Assembly: GCF_000411295.1 (NCBI RefSeq)
Contig: NZ_KE150423.1
Coordinates: 186,001 to 250,000, forward strand
Origin: Paenisporosarcina sp. HGH0030
GTDB taxonomy: Bacteria; Bacillota; Bacilli; Bacillales_A; Planococcaceae
Length of the DNA stretch: 64,000 nt
Direction of reading: 5' to 3'
Shown here: piece after piece, positions 43,504 through 52,040 of the stretch
How positions within the stretch are numbered: the first letter of the stretch is position 1
Layout: each line of letters begins with the position of its first letter
The notes under the pieces: generated by a model
Told to the model about the DNA's origin: nothing
What the model saw: only the letters and a program-made list of their open reading frames with translations
The model's database searches: none
Position numbers and translations under genes: made by a program

Positions 43504-43602
43504 TCACATTTGAGTAAAAATAAATAAAAATCCAGTTAATACGGAAGACCCTACCATTGTGTACATGAAATCTGATTGACTGAAAATTAATTTCTTTTCC
43601 AT
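43504..43602 (-). CDS. Putative 32-aa membrane microprotein
   Basis: A 32-codon frame starting MEKKLIFSQSDFMYTMVGSS and continuing as a hydrophobic helix ending in FIFTQM. AAGGAG stands 10 nt before the ATG, and basic lead-in plus single helix fits small membrane proteins. A longer overlapping frame (43403-43612) uses an ATG closer to the site but codes for an unlikely peptide running into the neighbour. Unrecognised. Confidence 0.45.
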   Translation of the reverse strand: MEKKLIFSQSDFMYTMVGSSVLTGFLFIFTQM

Positions 43603-43765
43603 CTTGCATCAACTCCTTCCATTATGGTATTACTGATTGTGTACCCGTGCATTCCACTTTTAAAACAGGTTTATTCATAATTTCTTAAGGGAATAAAGAA
43701 TAATGAAACCATATTACCTGTGGTTCGTACATAATATAGTAAATAAAATTTAAGAGGTGAATGCT

Positions 43766-44251
43766 TTGAGCAGAGCGGGAGAAGTAACATTAGGTGTAAT
43801 TGGTACTATATTAAACGTCATTTTATTAATTTTTGCGACACTTACAGTTGTGGGGGCATCCAACGCAAACCCCGATGAATTGAAACAAATGTTAGAAAAA
43901 GAAATAATGTTATCCGATCCGTCCATAACAGCTGAAGACATTGCTATATTTAATGATGCTGTTGATGTCGGTCTGAATGTAGTCGGCGTGGTAGGATGGG
44001 TAATTGTTGTAACTTTACTTATCAGCGTCATTTTAAGTATATTGGGCGTAGTGAAAGTGTCCAAAAACAAGAGTCCGAAAGCTGCAGGAATCTTATTCAT
44101 CTTTGCAGGGTTATTGTCAGGTATTTTGTTATTAGCGCCAATTTTGTTCTACATTGCAGCAATTATGTGTTTCGTGCGTAAAACACCAGTAGAAGATTCT
44201 TACTACAACAATGAAGTGCAACATCAAAATCAATCACAACAACCATTATAA
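43766..44251 (+). CDS. DUF4064 membrane protein
   Basis: A 161-aa protein with four hydrophobic segments. The start SRAGEVTLGVIGTILNVI and VSKNKSPKAAGILFIFAGLL fit the DUF4064 family of unknown function. TTG 43766 is preferred: GAGGTG is 9 nt upstream and homologues begin M-S-R-x-G-E. A Gln/Asn-rich tail closes the protein. Confidence 0.75.
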   Translation: MSRAGEVTLGVIGTILNVILLIFATLTVVGASNANPDELKQMLEKEIMLSDPSITAEDIAIFNDAVDVGLNVVGVVGWVIVVTLLISVILSILGVVKVSKNKSPKAAGILFIFAGLLSGILLLAPILFYIAAIMCFVRKTPVEDSYYNNEVQHQNQSQQPL

Positions 44252-44343
44252 AAAAGTGGAAAGCGCTAATCTAGTCTAAATCTGGCGCTAACCATATACG
44301 GCTTTTACAGGTAGGTTTTAAGTTAATAGCCTAACTAGATAAG

Positions 44344-44382
44344 AAAACGCCTGTTAACATTTAATTGTTAACAGGCGTTTTT
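44344..44382. terminator. Bidirectional terminator between DUF4064 and GNAT genes
   Basis: AAAACGCCTGTTAACA pairs perfectly with TGTTAACAGGCGTTTT. The stop codon of the minus-strand GNAT lies in the loop. The preceding 44255-44340 may be a worn repeat copy (AGCGCTAATCTAGTC). Confidence 0.88.
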
Positions 44383-44855
44383 AAATAATAAACATATTTA
44401 GCTGTCGATAAAGGGTGTCCTTCAAAAAACTCATCGAACTCTTCGACACATGTAAAATTACTACGTTCATAGAATGTACGACCTTTTTGATTTTCGCTTT
44501 CAACGTAAACAAATAATTGTTGAGCATCTTGAATGTGTTGCAGTCCTTCATTTAATAACTGCTTCCCATATCCTAAATGCTGATGCGAAGGCAATAAATA
44601 AATGGCTGTCAGCTCGGCATCTCCATCTTCATCTACGCGCGTGAAATTGGCAAACCCAATAATTTCGTCATCATGAATAGCGACATACACAGATGTTTTT
44701 TCTAAACGTTTCATCATCATGGCATTTGAATAAGCCCGTTCAATAAATAAATCTTGAATTTCAGCAGGAATAATACCTTCATAAGTATCATGCCAACTAA
44801 TCTTAGCGATTTGCTGTACCGCAGCAATATCGTCTTGTTTCATCGCTCGTATCAA
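44361..44855 (-). CDS. GNAT family N-acetyltransferase
   Basis: A 164-aa GNAT. ISWHDTYEGIIPAEIQDLFIE at the N-terminus and LTAIYLLPSHQHLGYGKQLL as acetyl-CoA site resemble the YjcF/YkkB-type spermidine or small-amine acetyltransferases. NQKGRTFYERSNFTCVEEF closes the domain. Acceptor unknown; monocistronic. Confidence 0.85.
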   Translation of the reverse strand: MIRAMKQDDIAAVQQIAKISWHDTYEGIIPAEIQDLFIERAYSNAMMMKRLEKTSVYVAIHDDEIIGFANFTRVDEDGDAELTAIYLLPSHQHLGYGKQLLNEGLQHIQDAQQLFVYVESENQKGRTFYERSNFTCVEEFDEFFEGHPLSTAKYVYYLKTPVNN

Positions 44856-44949
44856 ATCGTCTCACCTCAAAATTCTTTCAACTATCATACCAAAGATTTC
44901 ACTTGTATGCCATAGCTGTGAAATAATATCCTCAAGGGGAGTGGGAAAT

Positions 44950-45393
44950 ATGTGGACAATCAAATCATTTCAAGAGTTATCAACATACGAACTTTATACA
45001 TACTTACAATTGCGAGTGGATGTCTTTGTAGTAGAACAATCATGTCCCTATCCCGAGATAGATGGATACGATATGGATTCATACCATCTCGCTTATATTG
45101 AAAATGGTGAATTGCTTTCATATGCACGCATTTTACCTGCCGGGATAAAATATAACCGTATTTCAATTGGAAGAGTGATTGTGAACAAAAAAGCACGGGG
45201 GAGAGGGCTGGCAAAGCAATTAATGGAACAGGCAATATCTTTTAGCAGTGAAAAATGGCCAAACGGTGATATTCAATTGCAAGCTCAAACGCAGCTGAAA
45301 CATTTTTATGGAACTTTTGGCTTTGAGGAAATTTCGGAAGAGTATAACGAAGATGGAATTCCACATGTCGATATGCTATTGCACAAGTTTTGA
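44950..45393 (+). CDS. ElaA-family GNAT protein
   Basis: A 147-aa GNAT of the ElaA family: LYTYLQLRVDVFVVEQSCPYPEIDGYDMDSYHL and SIGRVIVNKKARGRGLAKQLMEQAI are its two hallmark blocks. Biological substrate unknown. ATG 44950 follows GGGGAGTGG; the GTG at 44941 is inside that site. Confidence 0.88.
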   Translation: MWTIKSFQELSTYELYTYLQLRVDVFVVEQSCPYPEIDGYDMDSYHLAYIENGELLSYARILPAGIKYNRISIGRVIVNKKARGRGLAKQLMEQAISFSSEKWPNGDIQLQAQTQLKHFYGTFGFEEISEEYNEDGIPHVDMLLHKF

Positions 45394-45424
45394 TAATGTC
45401 ATCATTTTGCCATCATTATGAAGT

Positions 45425-45448
45425 GTTGAACATGAAAATAAGGGGTAT
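45425..45448 (+). promoter_or_regulatory. SigB-like promoter of the YtxH-like gene
   Basis: GTTGAA (45425-45430) and GGGTAT (45443-45448) are 12 nt apart; the -10 is a perfect SigB match and the -35 differs at one base. Confidence 0.65.
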
Positions 45449-45494
45449 CTAATAGTTATAAAAATAAATTAGATTTTTTGGAGGATTGGTGACA

Positions 45495-45833
45495 ATGGGA
45501 AAAGGAAATAATCGTTCATTACTGTTAGCCGGACTGGCAGCAGGAGCATATGCTTACTTTAGTAAACCTGAAAATCGTGAAAAAGCACTAGTAGCTTTCA
45601 ATAATACGAAAACAAAATTCAATGCCTATATGGATTCACAAAAAGTGAATAAAACAGAATTGACGAAGGCAGGTCATTCAGAACCTCATGATATTGACGA
45701 CAATAAAATGGTAGGCGAAGGTGCCATGACAAGTGTTCATTATTACAACGAGTCAGTCCAGGATAAAAACAAACAATCGGATTCAAATGATACAGATCCA
45801 ATTGAAAAGAAATTGGATACGGAAAATGAATAA
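45495..45833 (+). CDS. YtxH-like small stress protein
   Basis: A 112-aa protein. RSLLLAGLAAGAYAYFSKPENREK resembles the Gly/Ala-rich opening helix of YtxH-type general stress proteins; the rest is polar and probably disordered. A SigB-like promoter upstream fits a general-stress role. ATG 45495 follows TTGGAGG. Function unknown. Confidence 0.65.
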   Translation: MGKGNNRSLLLAGLAAGAYAYFSKPENREKALVAFNNTKTKFNAYMDSQKVNKTELTKAGHSEPHDIDDNKMVGEGAMTSVHYYNESVQDKNKQSDSNDTDPIEKKLDTENE

Positions 45834-45879
45834 AAAAGAAGGCTACGCTACGAGCGAGCGTACCCTTCTTTTTTTTTTG
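45832..45879. terminator. Terminator after the YtxH-like gene
   Basis: AAAAAGAAGG and TACGCT pair with AGCGTA and CCTTCTTTTT, followed by ten T. Confidence 0.88.
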
Positions 45880-45940
45880 AAAGTGATTAAGGTCAAAAGT
45901 ATCACCGTTACATGCTAAAGAACTATTCGCGTGATTACAT

Positions 45941-46591
45941 TTAGAATCCGAGGGATCTTCGGAAATAACTAGCATATCGCTGACTGACAGGAATTCTGGT
46001 TCCATCAGTCATCTCAAGTAAAAAAGTCGAATGGGAATCAGGTTGAATTTCTTTAATGAATGCGATATTGACTATGTATGAACGGTGACATCTGATAAAG
46101 GTTTCCGAAGAAAGAAACAATTCCAATTCACTTAAATTAAAACGGTGATAACCTTCCTTACTTTCGGTTTTCACAAACGTTTTTCTTAGCTGGGTTTCCA
46201 GGAAAAGGACATGTTCATGTTTAACAGGATACCAATTTTCATCCGTTTTTATCGTCATATATTGACTTAAAAATGGAGAAGGTTGATGGGGAAGTATTGC
46301 AGTTACTGCACCTTTGGTTTTACCCTCTTCGATAATGGGGATACTCATTCCATAATAAGATACACCAAAAAGATCAGGATCTATAAACTCGTTCACTTTT
46401 TGACCATATAAAAGAGCTTTATGTGTTGCCGTTCCTTCTTTTATCGGATCACCAGGAAGTATTTTTAAATCAATTCTTTTACTCGGTTGATAATACACAT
46501 ACTCGTTGGTATTTGATATCGCAATGGATGCTTGCTCAGGAAAAAATTCCTGTATGACTTTCATGATTTCATTTATTGATTTTGTGTCCAA
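45941..46591 (-). CDS. LytTR-domain transcriptional regulator with N-terminal sensor
   Basis: A 216-aa regulator. The C-terminal ~100 residues are a LytTR DNA-binding domain (ETFIRCHRSYIVNIAFIKEI, GTRIPVSQRYASYFRRSLG). The N-terminal ~105 residues form an unassigned sensor (SIAISNTNEYVYYQPSKRID, GVSYYGMSIPIIEEGKTKGAV) with a PAS/GAF feel rather than a response-regulator receiver. TTG 46591 follows GAGGTG. TAAAAT (46634-46639) and CTGACC, 17 nt apart on the minus strand, are a likely promoter. Confidence 0.8.
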   Translation of the reverse strand: MDTKSINEIMKVIQEFFPEQASIAISNTNEYVYYQPSKRIDLKILPGDPIKEGTATHKALLYGQKVNEFIDPDLFGVSYYGMSIPIIEEGKTKGAVTAILPHQPSPFLSQYMTIKTDENWYPVKHEHVLFLETQLRKTFVKTESKEGYHRFNLSELELFLSSETFIRCHRSYIVNIAFIKEIQPDSHSTFLLEMTDGTRIPVSQRYASYFRRSLGF

Positions 46592-46927
46592 TTACTGCAC
46601 CTCATTTTTAAACGAAATTCTCTTTTTCACACTATTTTACCATATAAAACACTTAGGGTCAGAGGAGGTATTTTCCTTGAAAAAAGCCTTGTTCCTTCAT
46701 CAGGTAAAGAATTAGCAGAAACCTATTAATATTTGTATAATATCTGCAAAAATCCTAATATATTAAATGTCTCTTGTTTCATTTGATGGAGCATGTCGTA
46801 CAGTTGTGATAAAATACCCAATATTACAGAAAATTTACAAAAAATAAAAAAGTAATAAAACTATATTCATAGATGACAATTAATTATATAGTTAACTAAT
46901 ATGGTGAAATACGGGTGGTGAGTTTTT
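46592..46927. other. AT-rich region between divergent LytTR and AraC regulators
   Basis: A 336-bp region without a gene. It holds the minus-strand promoter of the LytTR gene, TATAAT at 46736-46741, and the palindrome TAGTTAACTA about 40 nt before the AraC gene, a possible operator. Confidence 0.4.
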
Positions 46928-47710
46928 ATGCAGTTAAATCAATCAACAGGCAGTGAAACAATAGCTAAAAAATATATGAGTGAAATTGAAATATCCTCTC
47001 AGTTTGAAGGAATAGATGATTTCTTTGAATTGGAAGCTAAGCTTTTGTATGAAATTCACCATTTGGAAACGGAACAAGCAAAGAAAACCTTGCATCTAAT
47101 TATCGATCTAATATCTCTGAGAGCAGGTAAGCAGACGATCCGTGGAGTTAAAAATTACTTCAATGTGCTGTCATCCATTATGGCGAGGAAATTATATGAA
47201 AACCAAGTGCCTTCAAAAAAGGCTTTTGCTTTTAATGCAGCCTGTATTGAAATGATTGATTTTCATATGAGTGACGCGGCATTCCTTCAATTTGCAGATG
47301 ATTTAATCGATTTTTTTGTGTCCGTAATTTCCGAAAGAAAACAACCTACCTTCAGTCATCAAACCGTAAATAAAGTAATTTTGTTTATTAACGAGGAAGT
47401 AGAATCCGAATTGACAGTAGAAGATATTGCAAAGCATTTCCAAGTCAGCACGAGCCACCTATCACGAATTTTCCGGGAACATGTTGGGATTACGCTGGTA
47501 GAATATTTAAATGTCAGACGTGTGGAAGAATCACAATACTATTTGCGCCATACAAACAAAAGTATTTCAGCGATTTCAAGACAATATCATTTCTGCAATC
47601 AGAGCTATTTCACCCGAATATTTAAGAAATATACAGAGGTTACTCCTAAACAATTTCGTGACCAAAAAGAACATGAATATTTTAGGTTTACATTACCAAC
47701 AACAGTTTAA
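46928..47710 (+). CDS. AraC-family transcriptional regulator
   Basis: A 260-aa protein. The C-terminal ~100 residues carry the two AraC helix-turn-helix motifs (LTVEDIAKHFQVSTSHLSRIF and SISAISRQYHFCNQSYFTRIFKKYTEVTPKQFR). The helical N-terminal ~150 residues, without cupin, recall the AraC class found with sugar ABC transporters (YesS-like), but no such genes adjoin. Target unknown. GGGTGGTG precedes the ATG. Confidence 0.85.
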   Translation: MQLNQSTGSETIAKKYMSEIEISSQFEGIDDFFELEAKLLYEIHHLETEQAKKTLHLIIDLISLRAGKQTIRGVKNYFNVLSSIMARKLYENQVPSKKAFAFNAACIEMIDFHMSDAAFLQFADDLIDFFVSVISERKQPTFSHQTVNKVILFINEEVESELTVEDIAKHFQVSTSHLSRIFREHVGITLVEYLNVRRVEESQYYLRHTNKSISAISRQYHFCNQSYFTRIFKKYTEVTPKQFRDQKEHEYFRFTLPTTV

Positions 47711-47736
47711 AGAGTCGTCCATACGACTCTTTTTTC
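47711..47736 (+). terminator. Terminator of the AraC-family gene
   Basis: AGAGTCGT pairs with ACGACTCT around CCAT, followed by T residues. Confidence 0.88.
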
Positions 47737-47805
47737 TCTGGATTTGAAATTTGGTAGTCATATAAGGTATACTTTTCTATAGTTTAAAAGATGAAGGTGA
47801 ACCTA

Positions 47806-48570
47806 GTGAAGAAAAAAATCGGATTACTGTCAATGCTTGTGATGGCTGCCGTAGTTTTAAGTGGTTGTTCGGGTGTTGAAAATAAGGAAGGGTTTTTCTA
47901 TGACTTTTTAGTATACCCTTTTGAATATTCGCTTAACTTTTTTGGTGATTTGTTTAACGGAAGTTTCGGCTTAGCTATTATTGCGATTACTGTATTGATT
48001 CGACTTATTTTAATGCCTTTAATGTTGCGTAACTATAAAAATCAACAAGGCATGAAAGTCAAAATGGATGCAATGAAGCCAGAAATGGATGAAATCCAAA
48101 AGAAAATTAAAGCATCGAAAGACAAAGAAGAGCAAATGAAGTTACAGCAAGAGATGATGGGACTTTACCGTAAACATAATGTAAATCCATTAAATATGGG
48201 TTGCTTGCCTATGTTGATACAAATGCCAATCATTATGGGACTTTATTTTGCGATTTTGCATTCTCCAGAAGTAAAGGATCATCAATTCTTATGGTATAGT
48301 TTGGGATCACCTGATATTATCATGACGTTGATTGCAGGTGCTGTTTACTTCTTACAAGCAAAAGTGTCATTATGGACCGTTCCTGAACAACAAAAGCAGC
48401 AAATGAAGATGTTTGTGTATATCTCACCAATCATGATTATGTTCGTGTCATTTACATCGATGGCAGCTCTACCACTTTACTGGACAGTTGGTGGTTTACT
48501 GTTAATATTCCAAACCTATTTAGGACGCAAGTTTTACTCGAATCATCCTGAAAAAGCATTAGAAGAATAA
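47806..48570 (+). CDS. yidC: Membrane protein insertase YidC/OxaA
   Basis: A 254-aa lipoprotein insertase with lipobox VLSGC and five membrane segments. TVLIRLILMPLMLRNYKNQ holds the essential hydrophilic-groove Arg, and NPLNMGCLPMLIQMPIIMGLY is the conserved core. GTG 47806 follows GAAGGTG. It stands apart from rnpA-rpmH, like the second YidC of Bacilli (YqjG), but no MifM-type leader ORF fits in the short upstream gap. Confidence 0.93.
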   Translation: MKKKIGLLSMLVMAAVVLSGCSGVENKEGFFYDFLVYPFEYSLNFFGDLFNGSFGLAIIAITVLIRLILMPLMLRNYKNQQGMKVKMDAMKPEMDEIQKKIKASKDKEEQMKLQQEMMGLYRKHNVNPLNMGCLPMLIQMPIIMGLYFAILHSPEVKDHQFLWYSLGSPDIIMTLIAGAVYFLQAKVSLWTVPEQQKQQMKMFVYISPIMIMFVSFTSMAALPLYWTVGGLLLIFQTYLGRKFYSNHPEKALEE

Positions 48571-48575
48571 CATGA

Positions 48576-48609
48576 AAAAGTCGGTGGCACATTGCCCCGA
48601 CTTTTTTTC
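48576..48609 (+). terminator. yidC terminator
   Basis: AAAAGTCGG plus GGCA pair with TGCC plus CGACTTTT, then more T. Confidence 0.82.
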
Positions 48610-48623
48610 TAGGAGAGAGCATG

Positions 48624-48869
48624 ATGAAGACTAATTGGTTGATCGGTTTACTCATGACCGTTTTAAGTATATTGGCCATTGTATTTATTATTAAAGGGAA
48701 CATTAACATGGCTGTTTTGTTCATGACCGCGATATTCGCCATAACGAATGGTTACCGTGCGATGAAGTTAAAAGAAAGTGGATTTGGCAAAGAGGCTAAG
48801 TGGATGAAATCGGTAGCCATGTTGTTTGTACTTGCATTTTTCGTAACACTTTTAATGATGTTTCTTTAA
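48624..48869 (+). CDS. Small two- or three-helix membrane protein
   Basis: An 81-aa protein with hydrophobic segments at about 4-22, 28-43 and 60-80 and a charged loop (YRAMKLKESGFGKEAKWMK). Not recognised. AGGAGAG is upstream; the ATG at 48621 is an alternative. Confidence 0.55.
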   Translation: MKTNWLIGLLMTVLSILAIVFIIKGNINMAVLFMTAIFAITNGYRAMKLKESGFGKEAKWMKSVAMLFVLAFFVTLLMMFL

Positions 48870-48939
48870 AAGTGTATAAACTATAAATTTTAAGCCATCA
48901 TGCTAATGAGAGATTATATTCATGCATGGAGGTTTTTAG

Positions 48940-49476
48940 ATGAAAAAATGGATGGTAGTATGTGTTGCTATACTCATATCAGGATGCATTCCCCAAAAAG
49001 ATTCAATTCCAGTAAGTGGTGTGATTGAACATTCTCTTGCAACCACTATTGTAGATGCCACTGGTAAAGGAATAGGTTCAGCAGAGTTAACCGAAACAGA
49101 ATCGGGGGTTAGAATTCATCTAATGCTGAAAGGACTGACACCAGGAGTCAAAGCGGTTCATTTCCATGAAGTAGGAAAGTGTGAAAATCCGAAGTTTACA
49201 ACTTCAGGAAGTCATGTGAATCCTGCAAAAAAACAACATGGTTTTGAAAATCCCAAAGGGTTTCATGCCGGAGACCTTCCTAATTTGACCGTGAACGAAA
49301 ATGGCGAAGTAGATTTAGAAATTACTTCTCCTCATGTGACACTAGAAAAAGGAAAATCAAATTCATTACTTGATGATGATGGAAGTGCATTAGTGATTCA
49401 TGAAAAAGCGGATGATTATGTGACGGATCCTTCAGGGAACTCGGGAGATCGAATTGCTTGTGGAGTACTCAAATAA
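48940..49476 (+). CDS. Cu/Zn superoxide dismutase-like lipoprotein (SodC/YojM)
   Basis: A 178-aa protein with lipobox LISGC. Copper ligands appear as HFHEVGKC, GSHVNP and VIHEKADDY; zinc ligands as QHGF and FHAGD; the active-site Arg is in GDRIACGVL. The B. subtilis homologue YojM lacks two copper ligands, whereas all seem present here, so true dismutase activity is plausible. Acts on the outer face of the membrane. Confidence 0.87.
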   Translation: MKKWMVVCVAILISGCIPQKDSIPVSGVIEHSLATTIVDATGKGIGSAELTETESGVRIHLMLKGLTPGVKAVHFHEVGKCENPKFTTSGSHVNPAKKQHGFENPKGFHAGDLPNLTVNENGEVDLEITSPHVTLEKGKSNSLLDDDGSALVIHEKADDYVTDPSGNSGDRIACGVLK

Positions 49477-49514
49477 AAAACGTTCGTAACCTTTAACGGT
49501 TGCGAACGTTTTTC
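49475..49514. terminator. Bidirectional terminator after the SodC-like gene
   Basis: AAAACGTTCGTAACC pairs with GGTTGCGAACGTTTT (one mismatch). The stop of the small minus-strand ORF is in its loop. Confidence 0.85.
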
Positions 49515-49624
49515 TGTTTATTGTCTCTGTTTTTGTCTCGGGTTCTATCTTCTTTACGGTTTTCTAAGAGTTCATCTAATTGATGCATTAATAGTAGCAC
49601 GTCGAACTTTGAGATTCGTGACAT
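49493..49624 (-). CDS. Putative 43-aa charged small protein
   Basis: A 43-codon frame opening MSRISKFDVLLLMHQLDELL, then an extremely charged Arg/Lys/Asp/Asn tail. AGGAG lies 9 nt before the ATG and the frame ends within the shared terminator, as a real gene would. Not recognised. Confidence 0.5.
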   Translation of the reverse strand: MSRISKFDVLLLMHQLDELLENRKEDRTRDKNRDNKQKNVRNR

Positions 49625-49706
49625 ATAGACACACTCCTGTCTCGATTTTGTTACTATATGATTCGTATTGCAAGATAGTTTTCTGTCCGTCTAATGAAAA
49701 AAGTTT

Positions 49707-50864
49707 TTAATATGAGAACTTTTTTCTTGTAAGCAGTACGATAACGATGGATGGAATGGAACATAACGTCATGCCCAAGAAAGCGGCCCCTGGATGAATT
49801 TCATATAAATATCCGCCTGCCAACGTCAATATAGCAGTACTTAAACTAAAGGCAAATGCGGCATACATTCCTTGAGCCGCAGGGATGTCACTGGGAGATA
49901 GACTCCTTGAAATATACTGGATAAAGGCATAATGCGCCACACCAAAAGAAGCAGCGTGAAGTAACTGAGAGATGTTAAATACCCAAACGTTGGGGAAAAG
50001 AAAGATCAAGACCCAACGAATAGTGGATCCGATGCCAGCAATCAAAAACATGGTAGACACTTTGGTGTTGGCGAAGAGTTTGTCTGCTCTAGTGAAAAAT
50101 AAAATTTCCAAAAGAACCGCGACATTTAAAACTAACCCAATATATAAACTGTTCACGCCAAGATCTTGTAGGTAGATATAACCAAAGTTGTAATAGGAAG
50201 CATGGGCTCCTTGGAGTAATATAGCAAGAATCAACACGGTTACAAAAGGTTTGGAAGAAAGTAAACGTTTGAAATTGGATTTTCTGTTTTCTCCATCAAT
50301 AGACTTGTGTTTCACGGTAAGAGAAACAGGAGCTGGACGCGTATGCAAAATCCACATAAAAGCAAGTCCAGCCAACATAACCCATAGAATAGCCTGTTCC
50401 GACCATATAGCTACAACCGCTCCGATGAGTAAGAGACCTACCGTATAGCCAATTGAACCAAAGGAACGACTTTTTCCGTAATGTATTTGTTCATTTTGAA
50501 TTAAAACCGACGCGCTACTTTCCATCGCAGGAAGCAAATTTGGATAAACGAAATTAAAAGCAATAGTGATAAGTAGTAATGACACGAATGTGTTGGCGGG
50601 AATATACAATGCCATGACCAACAATGACAAAAATGCCGTCCACATCATCACTACACGAAGAGAGAAGATTTTCGTAGCTGAAGGAAATAACACAAATGTA
50701 GATATGGCACGCGCCAGCATTCCTGCCCCCATAATAAGACTTGCATGAGAAACGGAAAGTCCTTTTTCAGTTGTTAACCAGCCTGTCCAAAAGGGGAGGA
50801 ATACGCCCCATGTAAAGAAGAAGGCGAAGAAATTAGTAGATAACCATTTTTGCGAATTTATCAT
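49707..50864 (-). CDS. MFS transporter, PPP (3-phenylpropionate)-like family
   Basis: A 385-aa permease with about 12 helices. FFFTWGVFLPFWTGWLTTEKGLS, GKSRSFGSIGYTVGLLLIG and ISRSLSPSDIPAAQGMYAA fit the MFS_1_like/HcaT family. The transported compound is unknown. Single gene. Confidence 0.82.
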   Translation of the reverse strand: MINSQKWLSTNFFAFFFTWGVFLPFWTGWLTTEKGLSVSHASLIMGAGMLARAISTFVLFPSATKIFSLRVVMMWTAFLSLLVMALYIPANTFVSLLLITIAFNFVYPNLLPAMESSASVLIQNEQIHYGKSRSFGSIGYTVGLLLIGAVVAIWSEQAILWVMLAGLAFMWILHTRPAPVSLTVKHKSIDGENRKSNFKRLLSSKPFVTVLILAILLQGAHASYYNFGYIYLQDLGVNSLYIGLVLNVAVLLEILFFTRADKLFANTKVSTMFLIAGIGSTIRWVLIFLFPNVWVFNISQLLHAASFGVAHYAFIQYISRSLSPSDIPAAQGMYAAFAFSLSTAILTLAGGYLYEIHPGAAFLGMTLCSIPSIVIVLLTRKKFSY

Positions 50865-50985
50865 AAATGAAACCTCTTATCTATTTCAATAGTCTAATGT
50901 ATTATAGCGAAAAAATATTGATGGGTGTCATCTATAAACAATTTAATGGTAAAATAAATATAAGTAAAATGAAAGAAGGCTTCTC

Positions 50986-51882
50986 ATGCAATCTCCAAAA
51001 TACCGTTTTAATAAAAAAGATAAAAAGAATTGGCCAATTGTCCTCGCTGTTATTCTAGGTAGCCTTGTATTACTTGCACCTGTGGTTTGGATGGGATTAC
51101 ACAACTGGAGTCTGGATGAAAGTTTAACTGCTATGAATTTTCAAAAAACAGATGAACCTGAACCATCACATAGTACGGACAAACCGGTGGATGAAGTAAA
51201 TGAAGATCCAAATCAAACTCAAAAGCCGAAACTGCCTAAAGAAACTGTCCCTCCAAAGAAACCGGAAAAGACTGAAACACCAGTCGAGCCGAAAGAAAGT
51301 CCATCACCACCAGTTGAAAAACCAGCAAGCGATGAATATATACCAAATCAAAAATATCCATCAACCCCGACACTCGTAGAAGGGTTTGTTATTGCAAATA
51401 AACACTATCCATTACCGACAGACTACAATAAAGGCGAAGATTCAAAGGCCCGTGAAGCTTTCGATCAAATGGCAGCTGCCGCTAAACTTGATGGCTTTGA
51501 ACTGGTAGCATTCAGTACGTTCCGTTCTTTTGAGCGACAAGAGACATTATATAATCAATATGTTTCAAAAGACGGTCAACAAGCTGCAGATCAGTATAGT
51601 GCACGCCCTGGATACTCTGAGCATCAGACAGGTTTGGCTTTCGATATAGGAGAGAGAAACTTTGAACAGCACTGGGCTTCTGCTTCTTTTGGAAAAACAC
51701 CAGCAGGCCAATGGATTGCAAATAATGCCCATAAGTATGGGTTTATCATGCGATATCCACTTGGGAAAGAAGAAGTAACGGGCTATATGCACGAGTCATG
51801 GCATTTCCGTTATGTAGGAGTAGAGCCTGCTACGGATATGTTTACACATAAACAGACGCTGGAAGAATATTTAGATCTATAA
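50986..51882 (+). CDS. VanY-type D-alanyl-D-alanine carboxypeptidase (M15B)
   Basis: A 298-aa membrane-anchored peptidase: helix at about 16-38, a Pro/Lys/Glu-rich spacer (about 60-120), then the catalytic domain. SEHQTGLAFDIG supplies His and Asp zinc ligands (SxHxxGxAxD) and ESWHFRYVG the third ligand. It trims the terminal D-Ala of peptidoglycan stem peptides. AAGAAGG precedes ATG 50986. Confidence 0.9.
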   Translation: MQSPKYRFNKKDKKNWPIVLAVILGSLVLLAPVVWMGLHNWSLDESLTAMNFQKTDEPEPSHSTDKPVDEVNEDPNQTQKPKLPKETVPPKKPEKTETPVEPKESPSPPVEKPASDEYIPNQKYPSTPTLVEGFVIANKHYPLPTDYNKGEDSKAREAFDQMAAAAKLDGFELVAFSTFRSFERQETLYNQYVSKDGQQAADQYSARPGYSEHQTGLAFDIGERNFEQHWASASFGKTPAGQWIANNAHKYGFIMRYPLGKEEVTGYMHESWHFRYVGVEPATDMFTHKQTLEEYLDL

Positions 51883-51919
51883 AAAGAAGAGGATTCGTTT
51901 CGTTCCTCTTCTTTTTATT
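51880..51919 (+). terminator. Terminator of the VanY-type gene
   Basis: AAAAAGAAGAGGA pairs with TCCTCTTCTTTTT. Confidence 0.88.
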
Positions 51920-52040
51920 TTGTATCGATATGTTAATGTAGTTATCCTTAATCTGGAGGCTGTGTAAAGTGTCTAACCTTACGCTTTCCGGGAACCACTT
52001 TGCGTACCAATGTATAAGATGGGGTAAAAGGAGTCCATAC

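Noticed and set aside
43403-43612. 69-codon minus-strand frame at the small GNAT gene
   Set aside because: It runs through a terminator into the neighbour; the shorter 32-aa frame fits the same ribosome site better.
47711-47805. MifM-type leader ORF before yidC
   Set aside because: Only ~95 nt separate the AraC gene from yidC and most of it is a terminator; no leader ORF fits.
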